Shown here in pieces: positions 23,101 through 32,779 of a stretch of DNA of 64,000 bases. Origin of the DNA: Pomphorhynchus laevis. Its lineage: Eukaryota > Acanthocephala > Palaeacanthocephala > Echinorhynchida > Pomphorhynchidae. The DNA is taken from positions 30,538 to 94,537 of the forward strand of contig WNNJ02000030.1 of assembly GCA_012934845.2 (NCBI GenBank). Direction: 5' to 3'. The notes under the pieces were generated by a model. The model had not been told where the DNA came from and did not search any database. It saw only the letters and a program-made list of their open reading frames with translations. Both the position numbers and the translations under genes were made by a program. How positions within the stretch are numbered: the stretch's first letter is position 1; each line of letters begins with the position of its first letter.

Positions 23101-26100
23101 TGTGGGGTAGTAAAGATTAGTTTGTAGTTCTAGTTTGATAGAATGTTGATGATCCGGATGGAATCGGTTGAAAATGAACGGTCGAGGCGGATGTTGAAAT
23201 CGCCAAGTACAAGTGAAAGGCTAGAAGACAAAGAACAGTGAGATGGGAAATCATCGAGTTCAGTAAAAAAATAAGGAGATAAGAGCAGATATAATAGGAC
23301 GCTATCCCATGGCAAGATTCAGAATGATCGGGCTAGAAGAACGACAAGTGAGCAATTCAAAAGAGAAAGGACTGAAAGAAAGAGTGACTTTGCAAAGAGA
23401 CGCGGGGTGACGGACGAAGGTAACAATGTCGTCATGATTAGAGAATTTAGAAGATGATGAACTGAAGAGGTGTGCGGATTCGACTAGTTAGTAGCCGGCA
23501 AAGAGCAGACCGCGAATAAATACGTCGTCAAGATAAAAAAGTTTTATCTTGTTAAAAAAGTTACAATTTTTAAACAAAACTGTAAAACGAATCGCACCTG
23601 AAGATCTTTGACTTTCTGCTGCTGAATTTGATATCGTTTCATTTGGTTGATGTGTTGTTCATTACGAGTAGTATTGTACTGTTCATAGTTCCCCTAGAGA
23701 AGAAAGCAATGTAGAATCAAAATTATGTTGTAATACCCCATAAGCAGTAAGATTCTTCCGGTTTTGATCTAAGTGTATGATATTAGTACAGATACCGTCC
23801 ATAAAATCTTGCGAATGAGACACTATTACAACGATACGAGTATAGCTATTTTAAAATTAAGCAAAAGAGCATAGAATAATTAAAAGACGCTATCTTACTT
23901 TTTTAGTTCTTGCTCTAGCCAGACACATGCTTCAAGATCTAAATGGTTAGTAGGCTCGTCTAATAAAAGCAACGACGGACTCACGAAGAGCGCTCTAGCT
24001 AAAGATATTCTCATTCGCCAGCCACCTTAATGTCAATATACAATTATTCATACATACAAATAATGTAAAGAAAAATAAACAGTGCACATTGAAATTATTA
24101 AAAATTACGAAAAGATAAAATGAAGTTCATATAAAAATATGTAGCTTCAGTTAAGTGATCTGATAAATATCAAACAACTTACTGATTGATACTGGAAGAG
24201 TGACGATGTGGTATAATCGTTAGAGAGAACTAAGAATGTGTGCACTTAATATCACGTAATCTTTTTTAGATATTTAAATAAAACCACCAATTAGCAAGCT
24301 AAAGTATTGTTTATGAAAAAAGCAAATATTGATGTATATCTTTTATTAAATCATAAATAATTAGATAAGATTAATGAGTTTACGAATTTTATACGATATA
24401 CAAATAAAAAAATAAAGATAAATAATAAATAATTATATAAAATTTTATGAATTTTATAACAAGTCAAAATTTAAAATTGAAATATACAAGACGTTACAGC
24501 TTAAAAATAACAATTTACAAAATTGAATCATTCAAATGTTTCTACATTTGAATTTATATTTTACATATATCTAAATTCATCTATTTCTTATATTTAAATA
24601 ATAAATAATTAAATGATAATAAATAATTTTATAATTTTATATATGATTTTGTATAATTTATATCAAGTTAAAATTTAAAATTAAAATTTAATGAAAAGTC
24701 AATTTTTATGAATTGACTAATAAATAACAGACGATGTATAAGAATAAGGATTACATGTAATCCTTATTAGAGGTAATAAGGATTATTACCTTATTAGAGG
24801 TAATCAGAAGGAAGTGTTATGCTATTAGGTTTCGTGCCCTATTTCTCGATCCAACATAGCAGCTGGGCAAAATACATGCTACAATTTGTGATTTAGATTT
24901 ATTTATCACAAGTGCCTTTTACAAAATAAAAATAATATTTATTTATACTTTTTAAATATAATATTTAATTTTTATGAAATAAAACTAATAGTTACTAAAC
25001 CATCAATATCCGAATTCATACAAATGATTTTGACGGTTTGCTTAATAAATTAATATTTTATTATAAGATAATAAAATATTATTTTATTATAATAATTATA
25101 ATAATATATAATATTATTTTATTATAAAAATAAAAGATATTTTATTAAATAAAATATCTTTTATTAAATAAAGATATTTTATTAAATAAATATTTAGATA
25201 CATATTAATATATATCTATATATTAATATATATCATATTATATCTAATATAAGATAGTGATAATTAATATTTAAAGGTATTTCAGTATAAACAGATATGA
25301 CATAAAATTACAAAGTATCGTTTATTTGAGCCAATGAAGATCACGAGCAGGTAATCACATTTATTTAATTAAAAATCAAAAGGGTGAAGTTCATAAGTAT
25401 TTAATTTTGTATGTAACTTCCAAATAAGATGAAACACGTCTAAGTAAAAAAGATGAATAATCATCGTATCATACAAAAATTGCATTATAATTTTTTTATT
25501 TCTACGGATTTAAATTAAAAAATATACCTGAAAAATCTCTGCATTTTTTCTGTTGCATATCTTTAGTAAATCCTAAACCACACAGAATCCTTCCGGCTCT
25601 TGTCTCAGCCTTATCTGCGCTTATTTCATCTAAGCGTTCGTATATTTCCATTAAGCGATCTTGAGATTCTAAAATTAGGAAAATTAAAATAATTGAAACA
25701 ATATCAAATTATACCAACCTTCATCAGTTGAATCGACTAGTTCATCAGCTTCTTCTTCTAACAAAATTCGTTCGCGATCTACTTCCATAACGCACTGCAA
25801 AGCTGTTTTATCAAACGCGGGCATTTCTCGACTTAAATAAAATATGTCCACGTGTGGTGGAATATTTAATTCTCTGTTACCAAGGGCGGCTAGTAAACAA
25901 GATTTACCTCAAAAAGAAATATATAAATTTACCAAGGAAAACAAATTAACTAAGTTAAGTTTGAATTTTTGTTTGGAACGGTGAATTTCTACTGTATATA
26001 GATTAATGGTTAAATCTTCCAGTTAAACATAAAAGAAATTAGAGAAATTCCTAAACAATTAAGATTATATGCAATGTCAAAGGTATAGTTCATGATCACC

Positions 26101-26607
26101 AGATTGTGAGTTAATTTTATTCCTTTATTGTAACTTGCTTTTGAAAATTTATTTTACAAAATGAATTTAAATTTAATTTAAATTTATTAAATTTTAATTT
26201 AATTTTAATATTTTGAGTAAGATACCTGAGCCATTGAGACCAACAAGGCCATACCGTCGTCCATAATTTAACTCAATTTCGGCATCAGATAAAATTTCAT
26301 TTCCGTAAAATGTCAAAGTTATCTGTGCCAGATGAATGTCTCGACCCTTTGGATTCGAAGTAAGAACACCTAAAATGAAAAACATAGCAATTTTAGTATA
26401 CCAAAACGGACATGTTAGCAACTTACTTGTACAAGATCGCGCTTCCGCATGAGCTTTATCACAGAGACTTAGTTGGTCAACTTCCGCAGCTAAAGCTCCA
26501 GCGGCATCGTAAACATTACTGGTTGCCGACGATGAGCTCTTCTTGGTTTTATTATTGGTTGACACTGGCTGCCTCTTTTGTTGAGCTTTCTTCTTATTAG
26601 ACGGCAT
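8123..26607 (-). CDS. ABCF2: ABCF2, ABC-F family ATPase (13 coding exons)
   Basis: ABC-F proteins are soluble tandem ATPases without membrane domains that act on ribosomes. Coding exons in order: 26607-26427, 26369-26226, 25907-25719, 25668-25528, 24025-23899, 23845-23737, 23693-23598, 18744-18631, 18580-18491, 18436-18263, 15596-15468, 11967-11764, 8236-8123. They add up to 1,812 nt (603 residues plus TGA); human ABCF2 has 623. All junctions are GT...AG and keep frame. The start [10 protein letters not shown] matches the family's Lys-rich N-terminus. First ATPase domain: Walker A GLNGSGKS (split by intron 2), signature SGGWRMR, Walker [13 protein letters not shown]. Linker: [17 protein letters not shown]. 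Second domain: [28 protein letters not shown], then [12 protein letters not shown]. The last exon, [16 protein letters not shown], matches human VAQEIWVCEKQTITKW. No broken codon was seen, so the gene looks functional. Confidence 0.96.
8579..8745 (-). mobile_element. Naiad-like terminal repeat, solo fragment
   Basis: Carries the family's terminal words in order: GACTAATAAATAACAGACGA, TATAAGAATAAGGATTA, TATCAGGTTTCGG, then the CAAATAC...TATTTCCTCT end. It lies alone in ABCF2 intron 12 with no RT sequence beside it. Oriented so that the element would read on the minus strand. Confidence 0.75.
8760..11763. other. ABCF2 intron 12, AT-rich with small repeats
   Basis: No coding exon seen. Two copies of a segment of about 117 bp (10,245-10,361 and 10,502-10,620) form a direct repeat. 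A 16-bp hairpin (CTTGAACAATATTAAA and complement) lies at 9,248-9,286, and a 9-bp one (CAACTGGCT/AGCCAGTTG) at 10,622-10,647. A 70-codon minus-strand frame at 10,098-10,310 overlaps the direct repeat and matches nothing I know. Confidence 0.6.
10245..10620 (+). repeat. Direct repeat of about 117 bp
   Basis: 10,245-10,361 (GCGATTTTGATTCAATGACT onwards) recurs at 10,502-10,620 with one or two changes (CTTTTCAAG versus CTTTGCAAG). The spacer of about 140 bp is very AT-rich. Confidence 0.9.
11968..13860. other. ABCF2 intron 11, 3' half: AT-rich, nothing recognised
   Basis: No exon, RNA gene or transposon end recognised. Mostly A/T homopolymer-rich sequence. Confidence 0.5.
13870..14790 (-). mobile_element. 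Naiad-like Penelope element, 5'-truncated copy
   Basis: The minus strand reads from about 14,763 ([34 protein letters not shown]) through [12 protein letters not shown] and on to [19 protein letters not shown] near 14,100, then the terminal repeat at 13,870-14,040. One frame break lies near 14,575 between palm halves. The GIY-YIG, CxC linker and RT fingers are absent, as expected for a 5' truncation during target-primed reverse transcription. Confidence 0.9.
14835..15300 (-). mobile_element. Naiad-like terminal repeats, two further fragments
   Basis: A diverged terminal copy lies at 14,884-14,975 (ATCCGGTTTCGACCC, CAACATAGCAAAG) and a well-kept one at 15,124-15,217 (AACTGCTATGCTATCAGG, CAACATAGCAGCGGGGCC), followed by a short stretch of the RT 3' region to about 15,300. 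Together with 13,870-14,790 this is a cluster of three ends in one orientation. Confidence 0.8.
15865..16804. mobile_element. Foldback element (MITE-like) in ABCF2 intron 10
   Basis: The left arm starts ATTTTGATGACTATTTTT and ATTCTGCACGCT; the right end is its reverse complement. Similarity continues for about 90 bp (CAACAGCAG.. CGCTACA.. AGTATTG), then a second block of words (TCACTCGACTCG, ATGAAAGACTTTC, AAATCATTTCTGAT) is found in both arms in a different order. The core holds an inner hairpin: GGAATTTAG at 16,479 and TGCATGG pair with CCATGCA and CTAAATTCC ending near 16,550. No transposase frame and no clear target duplication. Confidence 0.75.
16830..18262. other. ABCF2 intron 10, rest: AT-rich, nothing recognised
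   Basis: Long runs of ATTATA-type words (about 16,980-17,240 and 17,470-17,640) and a short (AT)n at 17,888-17,902. No exon or element end seen. Confidence 0.5.
19130..19620 (+). mobile_element. LINE C-terminal fragment in ABCF2 intron 7
   Basis: A GC-richer island with broken frames. 19,320-19,610 reads a segment with [20 protein letters not shown], a C..C..H..C pattern resembling the zinc knuckle near the C-terminus of many non-LTR polymerases. It is preceded at 19,139-19,342 by [19 protein letters not shown]. No RT catalytic motif is present. The family is not settled. Confidence 0.5.
20516..20640 (+). mobile_element. Naiad-like terminal repeat with a foldback inside
   Basis: Starts AGAGAAAATACATCATTAGC and continues GTATTTGGCC as in the family's ends, oriented opposite to the copies at 8.6-15.2 kb. 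Inside, 20,558-20,594 is a near-perfect hairpin (ATTCCTCG.CACAACAT against ATGTTGTG.CGAGGAAT) that the other copies lack. RT C-terminal remnants lie on both sides (20,380-20,450; 20,640-21,000). Confidence 0.65.
20990..21200 (+). mobile_element. Naiad-like terminal repeat fragment
   Basis: ATACTTTGTATTAGAATACG, then GAGTAAATACGTTATTAGCA, TTCCTCTTGATGACCTCTAA and CTGTTATTTATTAGTCAAT, the + orientation of the family's 3' end. The middle is degraded. Confidence 0.7.
21400..22320 (-). mobile_element. Naiad-like Penelope element, RT fragments
   Basis: The minus strand at 22,156-21,959 reads [20 protein letters not shown] and [20 protein letters not shown] second degraded copy of the following region lies at 22,160-22,320. 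The terminal region is at 21,600-21,860. Several breaks. Confidence 0.75.
22325..23540 (-). mobile_element. CR1/L2-like LINE fragment, endonuclease region
   Basis: The minus strand shows [14 protein letters not shown] near 23,220-23,170 (the APE-type endonuclease GDFN motif) and [13 protein letters not shown] near 23,010 (the SDH motif), followed by the linker toward the RT. It matches [15 protein letters not shown] and GLSDHFLVTLTL in the copy at 36.4-40.7 kb. Frames are broken in several places; the RT is missing. Inserted in ABCF2 intron 7. Confidence 0.8.
24026..25527. other. ABCF2 intron 4, AT-rich with one Naiad-like end
   Basis: No exon. A decayed Naiad-like terminal repeat lies at 24,690-24,890, with a small palindrome (AAGGATTACATGTAATCCTT) inside. 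25,040-25,260 is built of TTATTATAAT-type words. Confidence 0.6.
24690..24890 (-). mobile_element. Naiad-like terminal repeat, decayed
   Basis: GACTAATAAATAACAGACGA, TGCTATTAGGTTTCG, CAACATAGCAGCTGGG and AAATACATGCTA appear in family order. Local duplication of AAGGATTA and GAGGTAAT words breaks the first half. Confidence 0.7.
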
Positions 26608-26639
26608 GGCCAAGCTTTCGATCTGCAAAATAAAGTCAA

Positions 26640-27150
26640 TGCATTGAAAAATGTAGCTTAAAAAGAGTTTAAAAACAGTTTAATTAATAGTTTAATTTAG
26701 ATATTTTAAAAGTTAAAATATAAAGTTAAATTCTCACTTTTTATCTGTCATGTAAAACCAAATCGGTCAAACTGTGATCCATGCTATGCAAAATATTACT
26801 TAAATGATAAACCACTGCTAGAATCAATTATTTTATATTTAAATTTTAATTTTAATTCAATTTATTTGTTTTATTTAAAAGCCATTGTGAAATCAAATTG
26901 TTGACACAAAAATCAGCCATTCATATTTTTGTTTTATTATGAGATAAATGTCACATTATATATCAATATCATATAGTACAGATAAGTAATTATATATAAA
27001 AAAATTTGAGATATAACAAAAAGTTAACAAAAGTTTGAGATATAGCAAAAAGTTTCTTAACAAAAAGTTTAAGATATAAATAACATACAATCTTCCAGCT
27101 TACGTCAAAAAAATATAATAAAATATAATACAAATAACATACAATATGAA
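26640..27150. other. Upstream region of ABCF2, AT-rich
   Basis: Between the ABCF2 start codon (26,607) and the first nuclease-tailed LINE. A GC-poor promoter is expected here but no motif stands out. Confidence 0.4.
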
Positions 27151-30100
27151 CGCTCAAAAACAAACGTTATCATTAGTCTGAACAATAGACGATTCAACTC
27201 CGCCGTCGAGATTCTCCGGCGTCGATCTCCACAGTTTTAATGTGGAGTCTAAATCAATTGCACATTGTCCTTTTGTCCTTTATGGCGCCACACAGTTGTC
27301 GATGTTAACGAATTGAGTCTTTAACCGAATGGTCGACTCGAACCAATTACAAGGGCCGTGTCATCAGGGCTAAATCGAGTAGTCGAACAACCGAATGGTC
27401 GGTCTGGTCATGAGCAATCAGGGAAGAATAGAGAGTGTTCTCCTGACTCAGATATATTTCGGCAGCGAAAACGTGCTCGCCAAGCGCTCTGCGCAGTCTG
27501 TTTCAGATTAATCGCAGCTACAACGAGTAAGCTCATTCAGAAACATAGACCCGCTCTCGGATGTTCGAGATCTGGTCAACCTGCTGCATACGGTGCTCTG
27601 CCCTAAAACAAGATTGCCCAGACCAATATACAACTAGCATTTCCGAGGCGGTTGACCACATTAATGATTGTTCAGAGGACGATGTATGGCAAAGGACGGA
27701 TACGTTATTGCGAAACAATATACGAATTGATCGGCGCATTCAACGTGCAGCGCGTTCCGCAGTGGCTGAACATTTGTCGCTCCTATTGTCTGGTGTCGTG
27801 TGCGGTCAGTCCAGCAGTGAATCCAGGTGCAGGTTGCTGTGTTTCGATAAAAATGTGAGGAGAGTTCCAAGCAAGACAAGGAAAGACTGCGCCAAAACAA
27901 GTCTTGCAAATCTTATCAAGTAAACGTACAACTCGTTTTCAGTGTCAGCAGCAGCGAATCAGATTTCGTATGAGGCAAACAATCTATCAACACATGGTGA
28001 TACGCCATCTGAGGAGTGGTTGCGTAGATGTGTATCGGAGAAGTTAGAGGACGGAGACATTCGTGGCGCAATGCGGTTGCTCGGCAGCAACGATCAGGTT
28101 GTCCAAATGGACGATATAGTGCTTGATCAACTTTGCAAAAAGCATCCAACACGAAGGTAGTCCATTTAACAAAATATGAGCATTGCCGTCCCAGTATCTC
28201 GCCATACCGCCATACAAATTCAACTTCTTTGCAATCCACTAATGATTACGTGCGATGCGGTCGTGCGGGCTATCCGCTCATTTCCTAATGCTTCATCGGG
28301 TGGTATCGATGGCCTGACACAACTTCATATAAAGGATCTGACGGGCCCATTAAGCGAAGTTTCTGGAAAGATTAATCGAAAACCTATGCAAATTTTCACT
28401 TCTGGTACTGTCTGGTGCGTTACCGAGCAACGTAGGCAAATATTTTTGCAGGGCGCGTCTTGTCCCGTTGCAGGAGAAGTCAGACGAAATTAGAACAATC
28501 GCAATCGGATGCGTTCTGAGAAGGTTATTTTCGAAAATAGTGTGCTCGTCTATTACAGAAACTTTGGCTGATCACTTTTTACCCCACCAACTGGGCGTAG
28601 GTGTTTCTAGGGGACTGGAAGCGGTCACATACGCCGCTCGATGTTTCATCAAAAATGGACGGCCTGATAATCAAGGACTCGTTAAACCCGATTTTGAAAA
28701 GGCTTTCAATACAATAAGCAGAGATGCAGTTTTAAACTGCACACATCGTAAATTCCAGGAATTTTCCTGTTCAGGCGAGCATTCTACAATCAATCAAGTC
28801 TCCTGTCGATAAGAAACCGGCGTATCTGGTAAGAGGAAGGCGTTTAACAAGGAGACCCTCACGACCCCTTGCTGTTTACGGTAGCGTTACACAATTTGGT
28901 GGCTTCATGCGCATCCAGCCTATCCGTCTGGTATCTCGATGACGGAACGATTGGGGGAGGCAGCGTGACCTTGGTAAATGACGTCCTTATGAAATCTGAA
29001 AGAGCAGCGTCTTTGGGTTTGAAACTAAATATCGCTAAATGCGAGATCATCACCCATAGCCGTTCAGAGTCTTCTTTCGGTCCTACCAGATGCTGTAGTC
29101 GTAAAGTCTAGGGATGCATATTTGCTAGGAGTGCCCGTTGGCAGAACCTTGGCGTCGTTAGACGTGGCATTGGACTCAGCAACAGAAGAGTTACGCTTAG
29201 CACGAGAGTGTCTATCATGTTTAGCCGGCAGGACGCTTTGATTCTTTTAGGTCGATGCCTTAGCCTTCCTACAATGTTGTACCTACTCCAATGCTGCCCT
29301 TGTTTTCTGAGTACTCGATTAAATGATCACGATGATGTGTTACATTCTATACTGTCGAGTATCGTGAACTTAAAATTAACCGTACATGCCTGGTCCCAGG
29401 CAACTTTACCAATTAATCTAAATGGGATCGGAATATCCCTTGCTAGCGAAACGGCCATTCCAGCATTCTGCACATCTCTGTCAAGACAAAACGATCCAAC
29501 CGAGCAGCTGCTAAGGAGATGCAGTCTTAATGCGTACGGTAGGGCAGATCCAGTTTTTGCAATCGCGGTCGAACAATAGTCGTCCTGTCCTTTGTCTTCG
29601 GTTTCGTCGGACCTCAATACTAAAAGACGATGGACCGAGCTACGACATGTCTTCAAGTTTCAATGTCTTCTACAGAACTGTGAGATAACGAGGGACAGAT
29701 CCCGCTTGTTAGCGGTGTCTACAGCAGAGTCTTCCTGCAAACACTACCGATCACAGCGGTTGGCACCCGCATGGAGGACACAACTTTTACAATATCAGTT
29801 GTCATGCGGCTAGGTGTTCCTATCGCTAGAGAGTTCACATGTATGTGGCGACAAGTCAAATATGTTCGGCCACCACGCACTTGACTGTAAACAGATCAAA
29901 GCGCGACATTATCGACATGCAAAGGTAAACAAACTTCTGCAACAAGCGCTCTGTAGCGCTGAAATACCATGCCACTTAGAGCCGAGTGGCCTTGCAAGTG
30001 ACGATGGAAAGCGTCCCGATGGTTGTTCATTAGTGCCATAGACAGGCGGCCTCCACTAGTGTGGGACTTCATATGTCCGAATACTATTGCCGCTAGCTAT

Positions 30101-30480
30101 GCTATGTATGCTGCTGACGGTGCCGGAGAGGTGGCCGGACTCGCCAAAACACGGAAAACCACAAAGTATGCATGCGTCGATCAGCGAATATACGAATTTC
30201 AGCCAGTTGCGGTCGAAACATTCGGTGCATACTGCCCATCAACAAAAGCCTTCATCGCAAGCATGACCGGTATGCTGAAAAGAACAACATGCTGCGCAAA
30301 AGCAAGTAGATATCTGATCCAGCGGCTGAGCGTAACTGTCCAGCAATTGAACTCTGCTTGCGTTGTGGAGGCGATGGCGGAAAAAACTATTGGTCAATTT
30401 TAATTGACTTGTAATTCTTTTGATCGTTATTTTTTATTATAAAAAATATTTTTGTAATTATTCAAAAATAAAAATTATAT
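27150..30480 (+). mobile_element. Non-LTR retrotransposon with C-terminal nuclease-like domain (family 1), nearly full length
   Basis: GC-richer than its surroundings. In order on the + strand, across several frames: an N-terminal part with WLRRCVSEKLEDGDIRGAM (27,942-28,160); RT with IGCVLRRLFSKIVCS, LGVGVSRGLEAVTYAARC and KPDFEKAFNTISRDAV (28,480-28,760); the catalytic WYLDDGT at 28,929-28,949; a zinc-knuckle-like FGHHALDCK..ARHYRH at about 29,860-29,925; then KRPDG near 30,010 and VWDF near 30,060, a PD...D arrangement of PD-(D/E)XK nucleases; ending LIQRLSVTVQQLN near 30,340. No APE endonuclease is seen in front. Known: RT proteins with RPDG..WDFT and YLDDG tails recur in many invertebrate genomes; I do not recall an agreed family name. 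At least five frame breaks, so inactive. Confidence 0.85.
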
Positions 30481-30539
30481 GTAAAAAGTTCTGCTTTATT
30501 TTCGCCTGGATCCTAAATGGATCCAGCATGTATAATAAT

Positions 30540-30868
30540 CGTTCTAGGATGTGATGAGTATACAACGGTCTAGGAATTCTTACGAAACGTGGCATTTATA
30601 GAAAATTGTGTTAGTTGATAGACTGAACTTTGATTCACGACTTTCAGTGACTAGGCAACCGAAACGACTAGTGGGCACTTCATTCTACTGATTAGTGTTG
30701 CCTGGCACTCCATTATTTCGATGCTGAGTGGTCGTCTAGAAGTGACATGGTGACTGAAATTCGTGAATCAAAGTCTAGTATATCAAACAATACTATTTTC
30801 TATAAATGCCACATTTAGTAAGAAATCAATAAATCCTGGATCGTTGTTTACTAACTGCATCCGTGCAC
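30540..30868. mobile_element. Foldback element 1
   Basis: Left arm 30,547-30,650 (GTGGCATTTATAGAAAAT, TTTGATTCACGA, CTTTCAGT) pairs with the right arm 30,752-30,868 (ACTGAAATTCGTGAATCAAA, ATTTTCTATAAATGCCAC). The arms are about 105 bp with scattered mismatches; the core of about 100 bp has no frame. Confidence 0.85.
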
Positions 30869-30883
30869 CACATTATATAATAG

Positions 30884-31095
30884 TAGTGCACGGATGTACT
30901 GAGTAGACAACGGTTCAGGATTTGTTACGAAAATACGGCATTTAGACAAAATTGTGTTGCTTGTTAGAATGGACTTTTATTCACGACTTTCAGTCAAGAT
31001 GTCACTTCTAGACGACCACTTCAGATTTAAAATGATGAGTACCCGGCAACACTCATCAGTAGAATGAAGTACTCACTGTCCAATGTCACACACGC
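30884..31095. mobile_element. Foldback element 2, facing element 1 and truncated
   Basis: GTGCACGGATG at 30,885 mirrors CATCCGTGCAC at the end of element 1, and the left arm (GACAACGGTTCAGGATTTGT, ATTCACGACTTTCAGTCA) is present. The core matches element 1 in inverted order (CACTTCTAGACGACCACT). The second arm is missing. Confidence 0.75.
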
Positions 31096-31099
31096 AACC

Positions 31100-31514
31100 G
31101 AAAAGACCAATAATTCATTTTCAGATAAATAAAATAATACATTTTCAGATAAATTTGGCTTTTTAATGTTGTTGGCAAGATCATATGGCAAAAATCAACG
31201 TGGTATGATTTCGAATTGAGAAAAAATGTTAAAGACCCGTAACAAAATCTTTATTTTGTGAGGAAAAAATTTTAAGTGCTTAAACACACAATTTGTTGAA
31301 TATAGTTAACGACCTAGCACAATTTATTAAACAAATTAAAACTCTGATCTCGATGGACAAACTTATCATCCGGAGACATTCGCAATCGATTCGAATCACT
31401 CAAAAACGGCAATACGATAGGAACATTGGCAGAGACGTTTCACTAAATTCATCGAATCTGTACAGGATCTCAGTGATTCTAATTGGCTAGACGCACTTTA
31501 TAATCACGTCGCTT
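31100..31514. other. Unassigned sequence between foldback and LINE
   Basis: A 65-codon frame at 31,293-31,490 has no motif I recognise. It may belong to a LINE ORF1 remnant, which cannot be decided here. Confidence 0.3.
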
Positions 31515-32765
31515 CTAATATCTGCACCTTCTTCCCGTTTCGTCCGACAAAGTTTCTTCGGTTCTTCTGTCATTACCTAATAAAACCTCTCCTTCTGACC
31601 AGATTCCCACTCACTTGCTTAAAAAATCTGCTCATATATCTCACCGTTGCTAACCACTTTGTTCAACTTGTCTATCCGCAACCGCACATTTCCTTACAAC
31701 GGGAAATGCGTCATTGTTCGCCCTCTCCAACCCTCTCTAAACTCCTTGAGCGTCTTGTTCTCAAGCAAGTTAATGCATATCTATTTTCCTCCAACTTGTT
31801 CCCTCCCTTCCAAGCTGCTTTTCGCTCTAATCACTCTACTGAAATTCAATGTCTTAAAGTTTATAACGACTTACTCATCTCGCGCGATTAAAAATTATGA
31901 AGTGTCATAGTTTCTCTTGATCTATCATCTGCTTTCGACATTGTCGATCACTCGATTCTTCTACATCGTCTTTATCGTGATTATGGCTACTCTCTACACA
32001 TTGTGGCTTGGTTTTCTTCATATCTATAAAATCGTACTTTTCGCGTTTGTTCTAACTCTTCTCTCACATCCTTCTTCCATCCCGTCCAGTGTTTCACAAG
32101 GCTCCGTATTAGGCCCGTTGCTTTTCTCTTTTTCTCTAATTTGTCTTCTATTTCTCATACATTTAACTTCCATGTTATGCAATATGCTGATTACATTCTC
32201 ATCTATGCTCACGTACCTGCTTATTGTATTCATGATCTTAGTGTTTCTGTTTCCAACTGTCTTGTCTCAATTTTTAATTATCTTTCTTCTCTTCGTCTTA
32301 CTCTGAATCCTGATAAATCCAAAATTATGTGGTTCCTACCTTGACGCCTCGGCGTAGAACCTCCTTTTTAAAGGAGGTTAAAATTCGTCATTGTTCAATT
32401 CGTCATCTCATTGCTTTTCGCCTTATAGCTTTTCATACCCCTTCAGTTCTCAACCTTCCTTTTTTTGACAATTCTCGTCCTGTTTACTGTTCCTTGCGTT
32501 CCCGTAATTCCTTTCTTTTACATGTCCCAAACTACTCTACCTCCTTTGGACTTCGCTCCTTCCTGGTGGCTGCTCCTCTCTCTTGAAATCATCTGTCCAT
32601 TCATATCAGCCAATCAAACATCAACGCCGTGCTTCAAACGCCAAATCCAATTCTATTTCAACAATTAACTAATTAATCTGTGACTTTTGCTGTTCTTATT
32701 TTGTTAGTGATCATGTAAGGGTGCAGTTGGCACGCATTTGCCACGTTAAATAAATTATTATTAAG
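31515..32765 (+). mobile_element. CR1/L2-like LINE, 5'-truncated and deleted copy
   Basis: Runs from the RT fingers (LSLPNKTSPSDQIPTHLL region, 31,550-31,620) through TLSKLLERLVLKQVNAYLF and the YAD(Y) catalytic region near 32,180 to NSRPVYCSLRSRNSFLLHVP near the end. It finishes with CACGCATTTGCCACGTTAAA and the AATAAATTATTATTA tail. A large internal deletion joins 32,340 to the last 350 bp. Many breaks. Confidence 0.85.
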
Positions 32766-32779
32766 TGTTCGAAAAGTCT

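Noticed and set aside
27533-29656. Minus-strand frames opposite the nuclease-tailed LINE
   Set aside because: They are shadows of the + strand RT frames and carry no motifs of their own.
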